Of a DNA stretch of 64,000 nt, positions 11,991-23,315 are shown piece by piece. Location: positions 40,044,791 through 40,108,790 of the forward strand of contig NC_081412.1 in assembly GCF_030272615.1 (NCBI RefSeq). Direction: 5' to 3'. Origin of the DNA: Cryptomeria japonica. Its lineage: Eukaryota; Streptophyta; Pinopsida; Cupressales; Cupressaceae. Position numbers and translations under genes: made by a program. Every line of letters begins with the position of its first letter. Position 1 is the first letter of the stretch. Below the pieces are notes generated by a model that did no database searches, was not told the DNA's origin, and worked only from the letters and a program-made list of their open reading frames with translations.

Positions 11991-13541
11991 GGTCTTAGGC
12001 GGTTAGGGGTCTATAGGTGTTCGCCTATCCACTCAGTATCTGTCGACATGTGTCCCATCACATGTTCAACATTGAACAAATAAATAATGCCATTAAACAA
12101 TCACACGAATTAACCATAAAGTCTATCTTTTGCATTCAAAATATAAATCTTTATGTTTACACGTAAACATTTAAACCATTCACATTGATTCGAATATAAG
12201 TTTTTGAGTTCTGTCAAATAAGATCACGTGCCCAATAAAGGGACCACGATAAAAACATTAAAGTTTGCATTAAACATTAAAACGATAACATATTAAGCCT
12301 AAATAAGCCGACTTGGAGGCAATAAAAAATGACATGATGACAACCCCATTGATGCAGAGAGATCAACTCTGGAACTCTCCCTAAGGATTAAATCAACTCA
12401 AGGAGACACATCAAAAGATCCTCTACATGCTAGGTGATTCAAAACCAAACTCAACTCAACACACCCAACCAAGGATAACATCAAAATGGTTTGTTCCAAC
12501 ACCTCTATTGGTCTTAACACATCCCAAACACCATAAGACAAGGTTCTACACACCCCCAAACTCAGACTCAAACTCATAAACCAAACTTGCTCTTCTAGGC
12601 TCTATTCCTTGTAGCCTCCAAATCGGGTATTTTCAACTTTTCTCCAAATCATCCCAAAACACTTGACAAAAAAATTACATATTTAGACACCCATTTGGAT
12701 GTTACACAACATATCAGAAAACCAATATAGGTTGTTTTGGACGGACCCTTTGCTGTCCTCAAATGTGCCCCTTTTTAGCCTTAAAAACCACCCACTTTAC
12801 AAAGGAAGTACCAACAAAACTTAACACCAGATTAAACCCTTTTGTACAGTCTCTTATTATGTTCCCAAACCAAGGATTTTTCAGGTCTTAGGTCTTGGTT
12901 GCACTCCTAGATACCCAAACCCCAAAAACCTCACTAAATCACCCTTTTCCCTAGGGCTTTCTAGAAATATCACTTCCAATCACTTCCAAGGCTCAACCAA
13001 AGTTCAAACACCTTTAAAATGGTGTTTCTAGACACTTCAATGCATAAAATACCCCCCTTGTTCAATTAGATTCTCTGCTGCTACACTCTAGCCTTCATTT
13101 TCACTCATTTCCAGTCACTTTTCTTCAACTTTCATGCAACTTTCATGGTGTACACCTTTGTTCATTTGCCCTCCTGGATGCTCCGGCATCACCCATGCCA
13201 TGTGAGCACCCATATACACTTCCGTGGCCAATCAAATGTCATGTGATGGTTATAATTTGTTGACGTCTGCGTCAGACCACGAGACCCTTTCAACACCTTT
13301 TCGCATCCCCGATCCCTTCTGTCCAACTTGAACTAGGCTGATATGGTCACTTCAACGTCGTTACCGGTCATATCACTTTCATCCATGACATCGCTTGTGT
13401 AAGGCCAAAAATTGAACAACAAAAACAATCGACTCAAACATAAATGGGGAAATATGGAGATTCAAATTCAAATTCAACACAGTAGGTAAAAAAATTAAAG
13501 AACTTCGATTAAAATTCAAATTTTGTCACATAAATAAGCAC
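11990..13541. other. No recognisable gene
   Basis: Non-coding to my eye. It is unusually rich in short CCC/AAC-type runs from 12350 onward and may be an old LTR, but no termini, primer site or polypurine tract could be placed. Confidence 0.5.
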
Positions 13542-14066
13542 TTGAAATCAATGCATTTCATTCAGCGAGCGAAAGCAAGAAGCGAAGAGCAAGAAGACAA
13601 AGAAAGAGCATGTTGCAGAGGTGCAAGAAGCCACACAATTCAGGCAAACAATACGTGTTTTGCAGGTATTTTTCTTGTTCACAATCCACAAACCTCTTTT
13701 CAATTTATGTATAATAATTCAATATATTGTGTTTTTTTAAGAAACTGTGACTCACTTACCAAAATGATTCGGCATAAGACCAAAAAAAATCATTTCTTGA
13801 TTTCCCATAAGTCTACTGACTCCAATCTGACCTGCGGCCTCTGCTCGTCGCCTTCATCCTCACCCACCTCACCCCCTTCATCCTCACCCGCCTCACCCAC
13901 ACCTACGACAACCGTACCACCTTCCTTTTCACGAAGCAATTGCTCAAGCAACCTCCACCCCTCGGCTGCTTCGGACCTCCTCGCTTCTCGGTCCTACCCT
14001 ACTCTCCATCTAATGAATGGGAAGAGTGTCGTGACTTCTACTTCCACTCCTTCCCCTACTAGATAA
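13542..14066 (+). CDS. Hypothetical 174-aa ORF with Ser/Pro/Thr-rich C-terminal half; doubtful
   Basis: The open frame has no recognisable domain. Residues 1-100 are unremarkable; residues 100-174 are dominated by Ser, Pro and Thr, encoded by TCC/CAC-rich sequence that is more GC-rich than the surroundings (about 13835-14060). All three forward frames stay fairly open over the GC-rich part, so composition explains the ORF as well as selection would. It may be an exon remnant of a host gene or chance. Confidence 0.2.
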   Translation: MKSMHFIQRAKARSEEQEDKERACCRGARSHTIQANNTCFAGIFLVHNPQTSFQFMYNNSIYCVFLRNCDSLTKMIRHKTKKNHFLISHKSTDSNLTCGLCSSPSSSPTSPPSSSPASPTPTTTVPPSFSRSNCSSNLHPSAASDLLASRSYPTLHLMNGKSVVTSTSTPSPTR

Positions 14067-14069
14067 TCA

Positions 14070-15360
14070 AACCCAATTCCACGAACGACCTCATCGAGCA
14101 GAGGCTTCAAGCTGCCTAGCCATTCCTTAACCACTATTCCCCACAACAATCATGCACACTTTTTAGTGTTTTTCCTAATCTCCAGCCCCCATGTCAAAAC
14201 CATGTTGATAATGTCAACATTCGTGCGGTACCTGTGTTCTGTTTTCAAGAAACAGTTACCAAGGAATACCTTCATTGTTGTGATAAATTCTTCATCCTAG
14301 TACTTAAAAATTTTCTTCAATCTCTTATCAGATATTACGCTAGTAAATGCCAGCTGCTGGCTTGAGGTATATAATGTGAATGTAGCTTCCATGCTTATCA
14401 GTACCCCTATAAATAGATGCATTGATTTGTTTTGTTTTTTTTCTTCTTCAATGCTTTATACTAATGTTGGTGAACCAAATCTCTTCGAAGATTTTGGCTT
14501 AATTATGTGCACTTCCCATCTAAATAAGCAATCACTGCCTCATATTCCCTATATTAATGAGCTTTTGTTGTTTTAGTACGCATCCGCCACCTCACATTCC
14601 CTCCATTAATGCACAATTCACTATCCTGACATATCCACTTGCCATCATTTGCCCTAGGGGAGAGGACCCACAACGTACGCACCCCATCTTCGTGGTGTCC
14701 ATGCAAATGACTGACTTCATGCCAATTCGAACACAACACAGACTCAAGTGGACATACATGAAATAGTGACTCAATTTAGTGTACATGGCAAAATCGAACA
14801 CAACATTGAATTGTATTTAGAAATTGTAAATACGGGAATTTAGAATCTGACTATTTGAAATGAATCATATTTAGATAATGACTATTTGAAATGAATTCAA
14901 CAATTGTATTTACAGTGACTATACAGATATATACAGATAAGCCCAATTCAAACATTGAAATGCAGTTCCAAATGCACAAGTGAACATTCTTACAACCCTA
15001 CATGCCATAAAACCAACCCTCAATGACCTGAATGAAATGACCTTGAAATAGAAACAAACATTAGATTTCGAATTAATTTAACAAAAACATCCAAACACAA
15101 TTGAACATCAAACAACAAACTAATTACCGATTTACTAAATTTAGAGATATTAAATTTACTAAATTTCCACAAACCATGACTGAATTACATTACCCGCTTT
15201 TAGATTTGATTGTCTGTCTCTTTTTTACACCAACGTTTATGATCACACTCTGTGAGCCATCATCCTACAAAAGTAGAGTCCCCAAAGATGTACAAATTAA
15301 ATGCCCCACTTGACACTCTCCTTCATCTTGATGGTGGATCACAGGGTGTGATCCGAAATG
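14070..15360. other. No recognisable gene
   Basis: AT-rich, with short overlapping chance ORFs on both strands at 14550-14800 and a small direct repeat (GACTATTTGAAATGAAT at about 14848 and 14880). Nothing identifies a gene. Confidence 0.5.
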
Positions 15361-15362
15361 TT

Positions 15363-16192
15363 GATGCAAATTCCAGAAGCATAAAATCCTATATGGTGAC
15401 ATGGCTTATATAGATGTGTTCAACTATCAGGCGACATGATATATTTGTGTTGTCTCCCATGATGCAGATGGCTATGGAGAAGTCACAATGATACATTCCA
15501 AACATCGGACATGGACACAACTGAGCATGGATGTATCAATCAAATATGAACGCTATCAAATTGTTCAAAATTATCAATATGATAGGGAAAACTATTTGAA
15601 CACCCATCACACACTAAAAAATCAAGGTGTCATTGCAACCCTCACTCCAAATGTTGCTGATTATGACATTACAACTTACCTCCGTGAATATTTTGATCCC
15701 TTTCATACTCACCTATTCCACCCACTGAATGTCCAATTCAAATCCCTTATCCATGGATTCTTGCATAGCAAGAATGGATTATGAAGCGTTCTCATATTAT
15801 TGACCAGCTCTTTCTCTATCCAAACACCTATCATGATCATCTCTTTCCCAGCCGATCGTCTTTCTATTCTAAATTATTCAAGGTGGATCTGGAATCATGG
15901 CAAACCAACTATCTGGATAGGTTTTTTTTAGAAAACTCTGGACCATAAGTTCGTCAAATCTCCGCTACTCTGTCATGGCAACAAATGCTTCGAAGAGTAG
16001 TCAATGAACATATTCCATCATGGATTTTTACCAAAGTATACATTCAACCTCATCGTGGACAAACTGGGTTGCATTCTACTCTGCCTTGCCGACTATACAG
16101 TCAACTAATTATTTGGAAGGAAGCCACTTCAGCTACACCACCACATCTAGTCGATCCAGAAGGTTTTGATCACGAATCCATGTTAGACTAAG
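15363..16192 (+). pseudogene. Unrecognised decayed ORF upstream of the pogo-like transposase
   Basis: A protein-like reading of about 275 codons runs through this region if one frameshift near 15780 and two stops (about 15445 and 15949) are allowed. The first part (15488-15784) is open for 98 codons and includes DYDITTYLREYFDPF; the second (15985-16191 and upstream in the same frame) includes VNEHIPSWIFTKVYIQPHRG and ends at TAA 16190-16192. Codon use and amino-acid mix look coding, but I do not recognise the family. It ends about 390 bp before the transposase on the same strand, so it may be a second ORF of that transposon or an unrelated gene fragment. Confidence 0.45.
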
Positions 16193-16566
16193 TTTGCGCA
16201 TGTACCTCTGACCCCTGCTGTCTAAGTTTCCAACAAATAATATATTTCCACACACATATGCCCATAAAAGATATCATTTCACATAGGGAATCGTACTTCT
16301 ACTATTCAAGCATTACTATCATCTTACACTATATTGTCATCCACTCCTTACTTGCACAATGGTGCCATGTCAAGCATCAAAGTTAATATTGTTCAATAGG
16401 CTTCGACTTACAACATCACTTGGTTAGTTGGTTCCATCTCAATTTAACCCATGTTGTATTGTATATATGTTTGCAGGTTACATTTTAAACTATAGAAATT
16501 TTCCATACATACTATTCAATTCATATTGATATGTATATTTGTCATGGAATTTCAACTAACGCACAA

Positions 16567-16585
16567 TTTATTACTGTTCTTGCAG
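16567..16585 (+). other. Possible 3' splice site before the transposase
   Basis: A pyrimidine-rich stretch ending TGTTCTTGCAG stands directly before the ATG at 16586. It resembles a plant intron acceptor, suggesting an upstream leader exon; no donor has been identified. Confidence 0.35.
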
Positions 16586-17537
16586 ATGAGGAAGGCAAAT
16601 AAGATGACTGGTTGTGGTGCAAAGAAGAGAGCATCAACAAAGTTGCCATCACATAAAAGAGGTGTGAAGATCCGAATTCAGCCATAAACCCCGCCTCTTA
16701 ATTTGGCCGAAGTAGAGCCTATACCCCCATCATTGGATGATCAGGAACTAGAACCTATCTCACCACCCACAGTGGATGTTTTCGCTCCTTCAACTAGAAG
16801 CAATTTTACAAGGCCACATAAGTTGTGGTCCTCTTTGTCCATGGAGCGTGCAATCCATGATGTAGAGGAAAATGACATGTTTGTTAGGGGAGCATCAAAG
16901 AAGTAGGGAATCCCAGCTGCAACAGTTACAAAATGGTTGGGTGGACTAACAACAATGTCGAAGAAAGGTCCCCCAACCATCTTCACTGCTGAAGAGGAAG
17001 AAGAGATTCTTGAGTAGTGCCAACAGATGACAGTGGTTGCTCATGGCCTCGAGATACTGAATTTGAAGGCAGTCGTGGCACTGATTTGTGAGGGTAGACC
17101 CAACCCTTTCAAGGATGGCGTGCCTGGGAAGTCATGGTGGGCTGGTTTTAAAGCCTAACATCCAGAACTCACCTTGTAGATAATTGAAGGCCTTGACAAA
17201 GACAGGGCACTCACTCTGAGACCTCTCGTTATTGTTGCTTTCTATGAGACATTATCAAAGGCCTATGCAACAAATTTGTATGATCCTCGTCGGATTTGGA
17301 ACTGTGATGAAACTGGGGTTATGGTAGGCATGAATGGTGGTATGAGGGTGCTCTCTAGGAGAGGAAGTCACAATGTCTCATACATAATCCCGAAGAGTTG
17401 GGAATGGATTACAATTTTGTGTTGTGTGAACTCTTTTGGGAAAAGCATCCCAGGCTTCTACTTGTTCAAATGGAAGAAGCACCTACAAAATTACATTGCC
17501 AAATGCGAGCTAGGTGCTTGCATGGTAGCACAGAAAC
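16586..17537 (+). pseudogene. Pogo/Tigger-like DDE transposase, 5' part, interrupted by element B
   Basis: The frame starts at ATG 16586. After a basic N-terminus comes a Psq-type helix-turn-helix (about 16830-16950, MERAIHDVEEND... GIPAATVTKWLGG), then a CENP-B-like region (about 16970-17175, KSWWAGFKA), then the start of the DDE_1 domain with the first catalytic Asp in NCDETG (Asp codon 17306). Four or more in-frame stops (for example 16688, 16904, 17015) show that it is dead. Transposases of this family cut and paste their own DNA transposon. The frame is cut after 17537 by an LTR element flanked by GAAAC repeats and resumes at 24161. Confidence 0.85.
17533..17537 (+). repeat. Target site duplication of element B, left copy
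   Basis: GAAAC here is repeated exactly at 24156-24160 on the other side of the element, the 5-bp duplication expected of an LTR retrotransposon integrase. Confidence 0.9.
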
Positions 17538-18351
17538 TGTTAGGATTCCCATAGATACTGAGAGGGGGGGGGGGGGAGAGGGGTGAATCAGTATCTAACC
17601 GGTAATTAGAATTTCTTATCTTAAAACATTCAAAACATATTATAACAATGTACCGGTATGCAAGAAACAATGCAATAAACAGAAATGAAGGTAACCACAT
17701 GAAAATCACACCATAACACAATGATTTAATGAGGAAAACTGATGTGGGAAAAACCTCGGTGGGATTTGTGACCCACAATATTCACTTACTGGCCAATAAG
17801 AGAATATTACTTACAATAGGGGCCTGCACATGCAGGAAGGCCAAGTGCCTAGAGCTCACTGCTCAAATGGAAAGTTTCACTAACTTACAATGTGGATTAT
17901 GCAAATCCAATAACTTGTACTGCTTTACAATAGCATCTTCAATACCAGATTCAGTACCGGTTTTTGCTCTGTTCTTTACATATACCCCTTAACCTATATT
18001 TTGCATAATAGGTCTACCTAATCTTTTTCTCCTTACTTTTTCGCTTACATCACTTCCATCACTTACTTCACTTCCTTACCAAATGTCTACAATGATCTCT
18101 TTTATATATAAGAGTCATTTTACAATGATATCAAGCCGGCTTACAAGTTTTTACAATAATAAACAAAAATATAATAAAATCATGTCGGCCTCTGTGTCGG
18201 TATGCTTCCTTTTTCTGCCGGTGCCGGTGTAGAGTGTGATCTACTAATGCCAGTGTAATGCCTTGCCAGTGCCATAGGATTGTAAGGTTGCCATCAATGA
18301 CAAAACCTTCAATCACATACAATGTCTCATTGGAGTGTGCATATGCCAACA
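17538..18351 (-). mobile_element. 3' LTR of element B
   Basis: It matches 23316-24155 throughout. Minus-strand ends are TGTTGGCATATGC and CCTAACA. The G-run at about 17563-17575 is the complement of the C-tract module; the GGTTTTTCCC module lies at about 17730-17763. Confidence 0.9.
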
Positions 18352-18377
18352 ATCTCCCCCTTTGGCATTGATGGCAA
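18352..18377 (-). other. Polypurine tract of element B with flanking conserved block
   Basis: The minus strand reads GCCATCAATGCCAAAGGGGG followed by AGAT and then the LTR. It primes plus-strand DNA synthesis in LTR elements. The same block precedes the 3' LTRs of copia elements D and G. Confidence 0.85.
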
Positions 18378-18499
18378 CACTCATGAGAAATTTAAAAAGT
18401 GTATCCAAAAATGTGAAGTCCAAAAAAAATGTTACCAAAAATGTGTGCTCCCCTTGATCATATGATTCCGGTGATTTTTGAATTTTCTCTTACCACTAC

Positions 18500-18522
18500 T
18501 CCCCCTTTGGCATCAATGGCAA
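18500..18522 (-). other. Second, upstream polypurine-like motif of element B
   Basis: The minus strand reads GCCATTGATGCCAAAGGGGG and continues AGT, about 125 bp inside the LTR-adjacent tract. Its placement parallels second copies in D, G and H. Confidence 0.65.
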
Positions 18523-18626
18523 AGGTTGTCAAGATGTCAGTTAGAGTTGTAGTCTCAACCTTGTACCTGTGTGATCACAATTTGAAATAGATCTGCCAGA
18601 ATCAAGTTTATACTCTCCATAAACTT

Positions 18627-21600
18627 TTAACTATCTTTTATTGCTATCTCTGTTCTTTTAACTGTACCAGTGAGAAGCTGCAAATGCTCTATCGGTGTTT
18701 TTTGTCCTTTTATCAGTGCCTCGGATATTTTCTTCTGCAATGATGCTAGATAGTCCAATCTTGGACTTAGTTTTAATCTCAGATGCTTTTCCTTATTCAC
18801 TATTCTCTCCTTTTCTCTTTCTAATTTAAGTAATTCTTCCTTGAAATTTGTTATCTTTTGCTCAAAAACTGATAATGTATTAGATGAGTTAACAAAATTA
18901 TCAGCAAGTTTATTGATTTCATCTTGTACCTTGCTTATTTTCTTATCTATGTCTACAGTCAAAAAGTTTGTCTTACAGGTGTCTTTGTATAGAGTTTTGT
19001 GCTCTTTCAATAAGTTACACAGTTCCAGTAGAAGTGTCTCAAAATCCCTTGTACACTTATTTATCTGCTCATCAAAGAATCTTTGTTTTTCAATTTCTAC
19101 TTTGTCCTTCAATGTCTCTTCCTTTATTTTCTCAATGTTTTCAGTGATATATTTACACAAGGTATCAAGTTGTCCTAAAGAATCTTTATTGTCTATATTA
19201 CAGTTAGGAGAAATTACCTTCAAAATTGGGATTGTGTCATCTATTGCCTTATAAGCTTGTGAGCTGCAATCTGTAATCCTCTTAATTGAATCTAAGAGTA
19301 CTTTAGTCACATTAGTTGATTTGTAGCCTGATGATGAGGAACCTACATTCTGAATACTGCCGGTGGAAGTAACCAAGCTTTTATTGACCTCTGGTAGGTC
19401 TGTTTGTGTTTGCATTTCCTTAAGCAATGGTTTTTCTACTTCTCCAATTGTTGGTTGCTCTATTTCCTTGTGAACCTTGTGCCTGTTCCCGAGCCTATTG
19501 CTCTTCTTGTTTCTTTGTTTGTTTCTCTATCTGAGTCTGGGTCTGAGTCTGATTTCTACTTGTTGCCCTTTGTCATCATCTACTAGTTTTTCAATTTGCT
19601 CATCTACTGGAGGCTCACTAGCCATGTCAGTCTTATCAGTTGTATCTTTGTCTACCCCAATGTTGATCTTTTGAGTATCAACATCCACTGTATATAAGAC
19701 TTCAGGATTAGGATTGACATCCTCTACATCCATACTTTCACCTGCCGGTTGATCTTTTGTAGTTGTTGTTGTTGTTACCGGTGGAGTAATCAAAGGAGGT
19801 GGGGTTAAGTTGTCTTTAACCTTGATACTAGGTGGTCCACCAACTTTACCTTTACCATTGTCTTTATCCTTTTGATAAACCTTTATAGGTTTGTGGCTCA
19901 TGTATTCTTCTTGTTTTTCTTTTTCCACTAGGAAAGTGTCCCATGCATTTTCTGTCTCCTTAGTCACCTCATTAACTCTTCCAACCATTAAAGCAATGTG
20001 CCGGTGTGCAGTAGAAAATACTAACTGGTTTGCTTCAGCAATTAAGTCATCAATTTCTTTGGGTGAGCTCACTGGGTATACAACAAGTAGCTTTTCTATC
20101 TTTATTTTCTTTTCAAGTTCTACTACTGCTTGTCTCCTTGCTTCCAGCCTTTTGAATAGTTCATTTGGTACTTCATCCACTACTTCCATCAAAAATTTCT
20201 TATACATGTCCATATATAATATAACACTGTTTTCCACTTGTTCTTTTTCATCTGCAGTCAAAGTGTCATACAATTTTTCTATATTCTTCAGTTTTCCTTC
20301 CTCTGTAATTTCATTCAATAGTATGTCAAGAGGGGCCATGTCCTTATTTGTCCTCTTCTTCTTCTTGGGTGTCAGTTTCTTCTTTGGTGTAGCCTTTCTT
20401 ACTAGAGATCTCACTGCTTGTTGTTTTTGTCTTGTCCTCCTAGGTGAGGGTGTGGTTGCCAGTGAGGGATCTCTTTTCCTTACAACTCTCTTGAAAGTTG
20501 TAGGCATGTCATTTCTGAAGATGTGCCTACCGGTGATAGGCGAGTTTCAGGTTGTGGAGCTGCTAACTCATCCTCTGTTATGCCAGTTTGTTTCATTACT
20601 TTATCCTTGATTTATTTTGCTTGCCTAGAACCTCTTCTTACAACTGCCTCAACCTTTTTTACTCTCTTCTTAGATTGTATTTGGCTTTCAATAGTTTTTG
20701 CACTACCAAATACTTCTTCCTTAGGTTCTTTAGGGGCTTCTAGAAGTGCTATAGCATATGTTTCATCTATTTTGTAACCCATCTCTGTTACCCAAACTAT
20801 CCTAGGGATGACTGCTTCCATCCAGATCTCATCCTTCTTAATTACAAAGCATATGTTATCCTTATATTTGTCAACAATCTTTTGTGATAATCAGATTCTT
20901 TTCTTCATTTTGGCCTTAAGTGCTTGAAAATAGTCTTGGATATTTTGATCCTTATCTTCTCCCATATTGCTAAATAGTTCTGTTAGTTGTTTACCTACCA
21001 GTATATCATAACCAAGTTCTTTGTAGCCTATACCGAGAACCTATTTGGTTATATGTAGCATCAAACATATTAGTAGATTTCCAAACTTAAAAAGTTCCTT
21101 TCTTGTCCTTCTTATTCTTACCTAAGTTGTTAATAAATTCATCCTTCAACCACTCACATACATCAATCTTTGCATTATCTATGACCATGTCATAAGCACT
21201 CTTAATGCACAGACTTGACACTGAATTGAGTCTGTTTGCATGAGTTGCCTTATATCCTAATATCATGCTGATAAATCTTACATTAGTATCTTTCACATCA
21301 TTGATTCTTAAGGACCTTTTATCAGATGTAGCACCAATTAGCTCAGTAACTAGGTCATTGGAGACCTTCTTAGTTTTGTCTTGCCTTTTATCAGTGTTCG
21401 GTAACCCTGTGACAACTTTCACAACTTCCTTGGTGATTTTATGAATTGCATCTAACCAGAAAAATTCTCCATGAACCCTACTTAAGACTATCCTAATCAC
21501 ATCCTTGGGGAATTTGGGAATGCTAAGGATCTCTATAAATCCTAGGGTTTCAATGATCTTATGTTCATCTTTTATATTACCTGATTCATCACATATGATA

Positions 21601-21830
21601 GATTTAAACATGGTTTTAATCTCTTCATCTCCTAGTTCTTCAATGTTGCAGTGAATGTAAATTTTGGGGTCTTCAGCATAAACAACTCCTTTAGGAATTT
21701 GAGAAAAAGCACCTAAAGTATCATCTTTCTTTGCTACCTTGGGAACTAGTTGAAACACGGGCCTAGGGCATTTTATAACCTCAACAACAGTAGGGTTTTC
21801 TATATATTCAAGTGCAGAGGTGGATGCCAT
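18627..21830 (-). pseudogene. ORF2 of element B: unrecognised protein of about 1,070 codons
   Basis: I cannot assign a function. The minus-strand start is MASTS at 21830. Long open pieces are 21830-21087 (247 aa, with VTGLPNTDKR near residue 140), 20821-20612, 20507-19527 (326 aa; Lys-rich KKKLTPKKKKRTNKD near its start, Pro/Thr-rich near its end) and 19427-18627 (266 aa; charged and helical, with LKLEREKERI suggesting coiled coil). Joining them needs frameshifts at a T-run near 21095, near 20515 and near 19500, plus two or three stops. Element A carries matching segments in the same order, showing that the pieces were one gene. It could be a capsid-like or accessory protein; no pol motif is visible. 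Confidence 0.75.
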
Positions 21831-22134
21831 GATAAAATACCTTTTACTGCCTTTAGGATGGATGATTGCTTGAAGTGTTCTTTCCTTTTGCTCGAAATGC
21901 CTTAGCTCGGAATCTTCACGCTCTTCGTAGGTTTGAAATCTCGGTGAAATGAAATGGATCCAAAACCATAAATTTATAAGGTCTTTTTGCCATCTACCAC
22001 ATTAAATGCATGGCGATTAAGTATTCTCTTAACATTGTCTGCCGGTAATAAAGTAATTTCCAACTTCTCATCTCTAACCGAGGGAATAATAGCATATGTC
22101 TCATTTAATGCCAAACCCTCAAAGAAAGTTTTCT

Positions 22135-23301
22135 TCATTTTGATGAAGAACTTCGTGTCGGTGAAGTATTGATTGGTTCTACTGGTGGAGGAGTATTCCC
22201 AATATTTAGGTTAGACTTTTTAATCCATTGTTTTGAGAATTCTTGCTTAACCTCTTCAACTTTTTCTTTACCTTTCAAGCTAGAGCATTTGTTGTTTGTC
22301 GGTAATCCTTTGCTTCTACAAAATTTTGCAATATGCCCAATCTTGTTACATGCATAACAAGTTACATTATTCTTCTGAATAGCTTTCCCATAACCTATTC
22401 TGGTTTGTGTTCTACATTGATTAGATAAATGTCCAAATCTTCCACAAACATAACATCTCACATTCATTCTACAATTTTTAGAGTTGTGACCAACTTTGTT
22501 GCATTTTGAACATTGACCGGTGGGTGTGTTGATATTCTGATAACTTCTAGATCTACATTGGTTTTCTCTATGCCCATACTTATTAGAGTTAAAGCATTTT
22601 CCATTGAATTTATAGGCATTAGGTTGTCTTACCAGTTTGCTGTGATCCTGAGTGTTTGCAGTACCGGAGCTTTCTCCAACTTCAAAGCCAATTCTAGAAG
22701 TGTCACCTTTAGGTTTTTGATTCTTCAGCAAGTTACTAAGTTCCTTTGACCTTTTCTTGAATTTTTCTTTATGTTGATTTGCAATATCTAGATCTCTTTC
22801 TAGGACTTCTTTCTGTCTCATCAGTTTATTTGAGTCATTCTGTGTGTGCATAAGATCTGTTTTTAATAGGTCATTTTCATAGCTAAGTCTTGTGTTCTCA
22901 TTTGCTGCATCACTTAGTCTTTTGGTCACTTCTTCTTCATTCTTCTTCCTATCTTCAATTTCTTTACAGAATCTCATAGTCATATCTTGCATCTCATTCT
23001 TCATTGTTATGTTCTCCAGTTTTAGCTTGCTTATCTCATCATTAAGTGATTCCTTTTCATCATTCTCATTTTGCATCTTTTCACATAATTCTCTTCTCTT
23101 GTTTCTTGCAATGGTAAAATTCTCTTGAAGTGCCTGAATGATATCCTGAGCTGCCTTTAGATCATCTTCAAGTTTGATGTTTTTCAATTTTTCTACATCA
23201 TAGTCTGAGAGAACTGCTTCTAGTTGCTTCATCGAATTTTCCATCTTTATTGGTGTCAAGATCTTCCTCAAGCTATTAGGCTTCTGAAAATAGAGGACCA
23301 A
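22135..23301 (-). CDS. ORF1 of element B: coiled-coil protein with four CCHC zinc knuckles (Gag-like)
   Basis: The frame is open for 388 residues. Residues about 20-200 are charged with heptad spacing (for example LNDEISKLKLENITMKNEMQ), a probable coiled coil. Residues about 235-335 hold four knuckles: CFNSNKYGHRENQC (second Cys lost), CSKCNKVGHNSKNC, CYVCGRFGHLSNQC and CYACNKIGHIAKFC. A Ser/Pro-rich tail follows. Ordinary copia Gag proteins usually carry one knuckle, and no UBN2-like Gag helix bundle is recognised here. A role in binding and packaging element RNA is inferred. The first ATG lies at the primer site; the likelier start is the internal Met at residue 20 (MENSMKQLEA). It is the only long intact ORF of the element. 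Confidence 0.8.
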   Translation of the reverse strand: MVLYFQKPNSLRKILTPIKMENSMKQLEAVLSDYDVEKLKNIKLEDDLKAAQDIIQALQENFTIARNKRRELCEKMQNENDEKESLNDEISKLKLENITMKNEMQDMTMRFCKEIEDRKKNEEEVTKRLSDAANENTRLSYENDLLKTDLMHTQNDSNKLMRQKEVLERDLDIANQHKEKFKKRSKELSNLLKNQKPKGDTSRIGFEVGESSGTANTQDHSKLVRQPNAYKFNGKCFNSNKYGHRENQCRSRSYQNINTPTGQCSKCNKVGHNSKNCRMNVRCYVCGRFGHLSNQCRTQTRIGYGKAIQKNNVTCYACNKIGHIAKFCRSKGLPTNNKCSSLKGKEKVEEVKQEFSKQWIKKSNLNIGNTPPPVEPINTSPTRSSSSK

Positions 23302-23313
23302 GATCTGATACCA
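23302..23313 (-). other. Primer binding site of element B
   Basis: The minus strand reads TGGTATCAGATC, ten of twelve bases of the initiator-Met-tRNA site, two bases after the 5' LTR. Confidence 0.85.
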
Positions 23314-23315
23314 AT

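Noticed and set aside
14554-14801. Three overlapping ORFs of 60-70 aa on both strands
   Set aside because: No domain, no conserved partner in the window, and all overlap one another; chance openness is likelier.
18841-19254. 137-aa plus-strand ORF
   Set aside because: Antisense of the charged C-terminal part of element B ORF2.
19891-20610. 239-aa plus-strand ORF
   Set aside because: It is the antisense shadow of element B ORF2; the minus-strand reading matches element A at protein level, this one does not.
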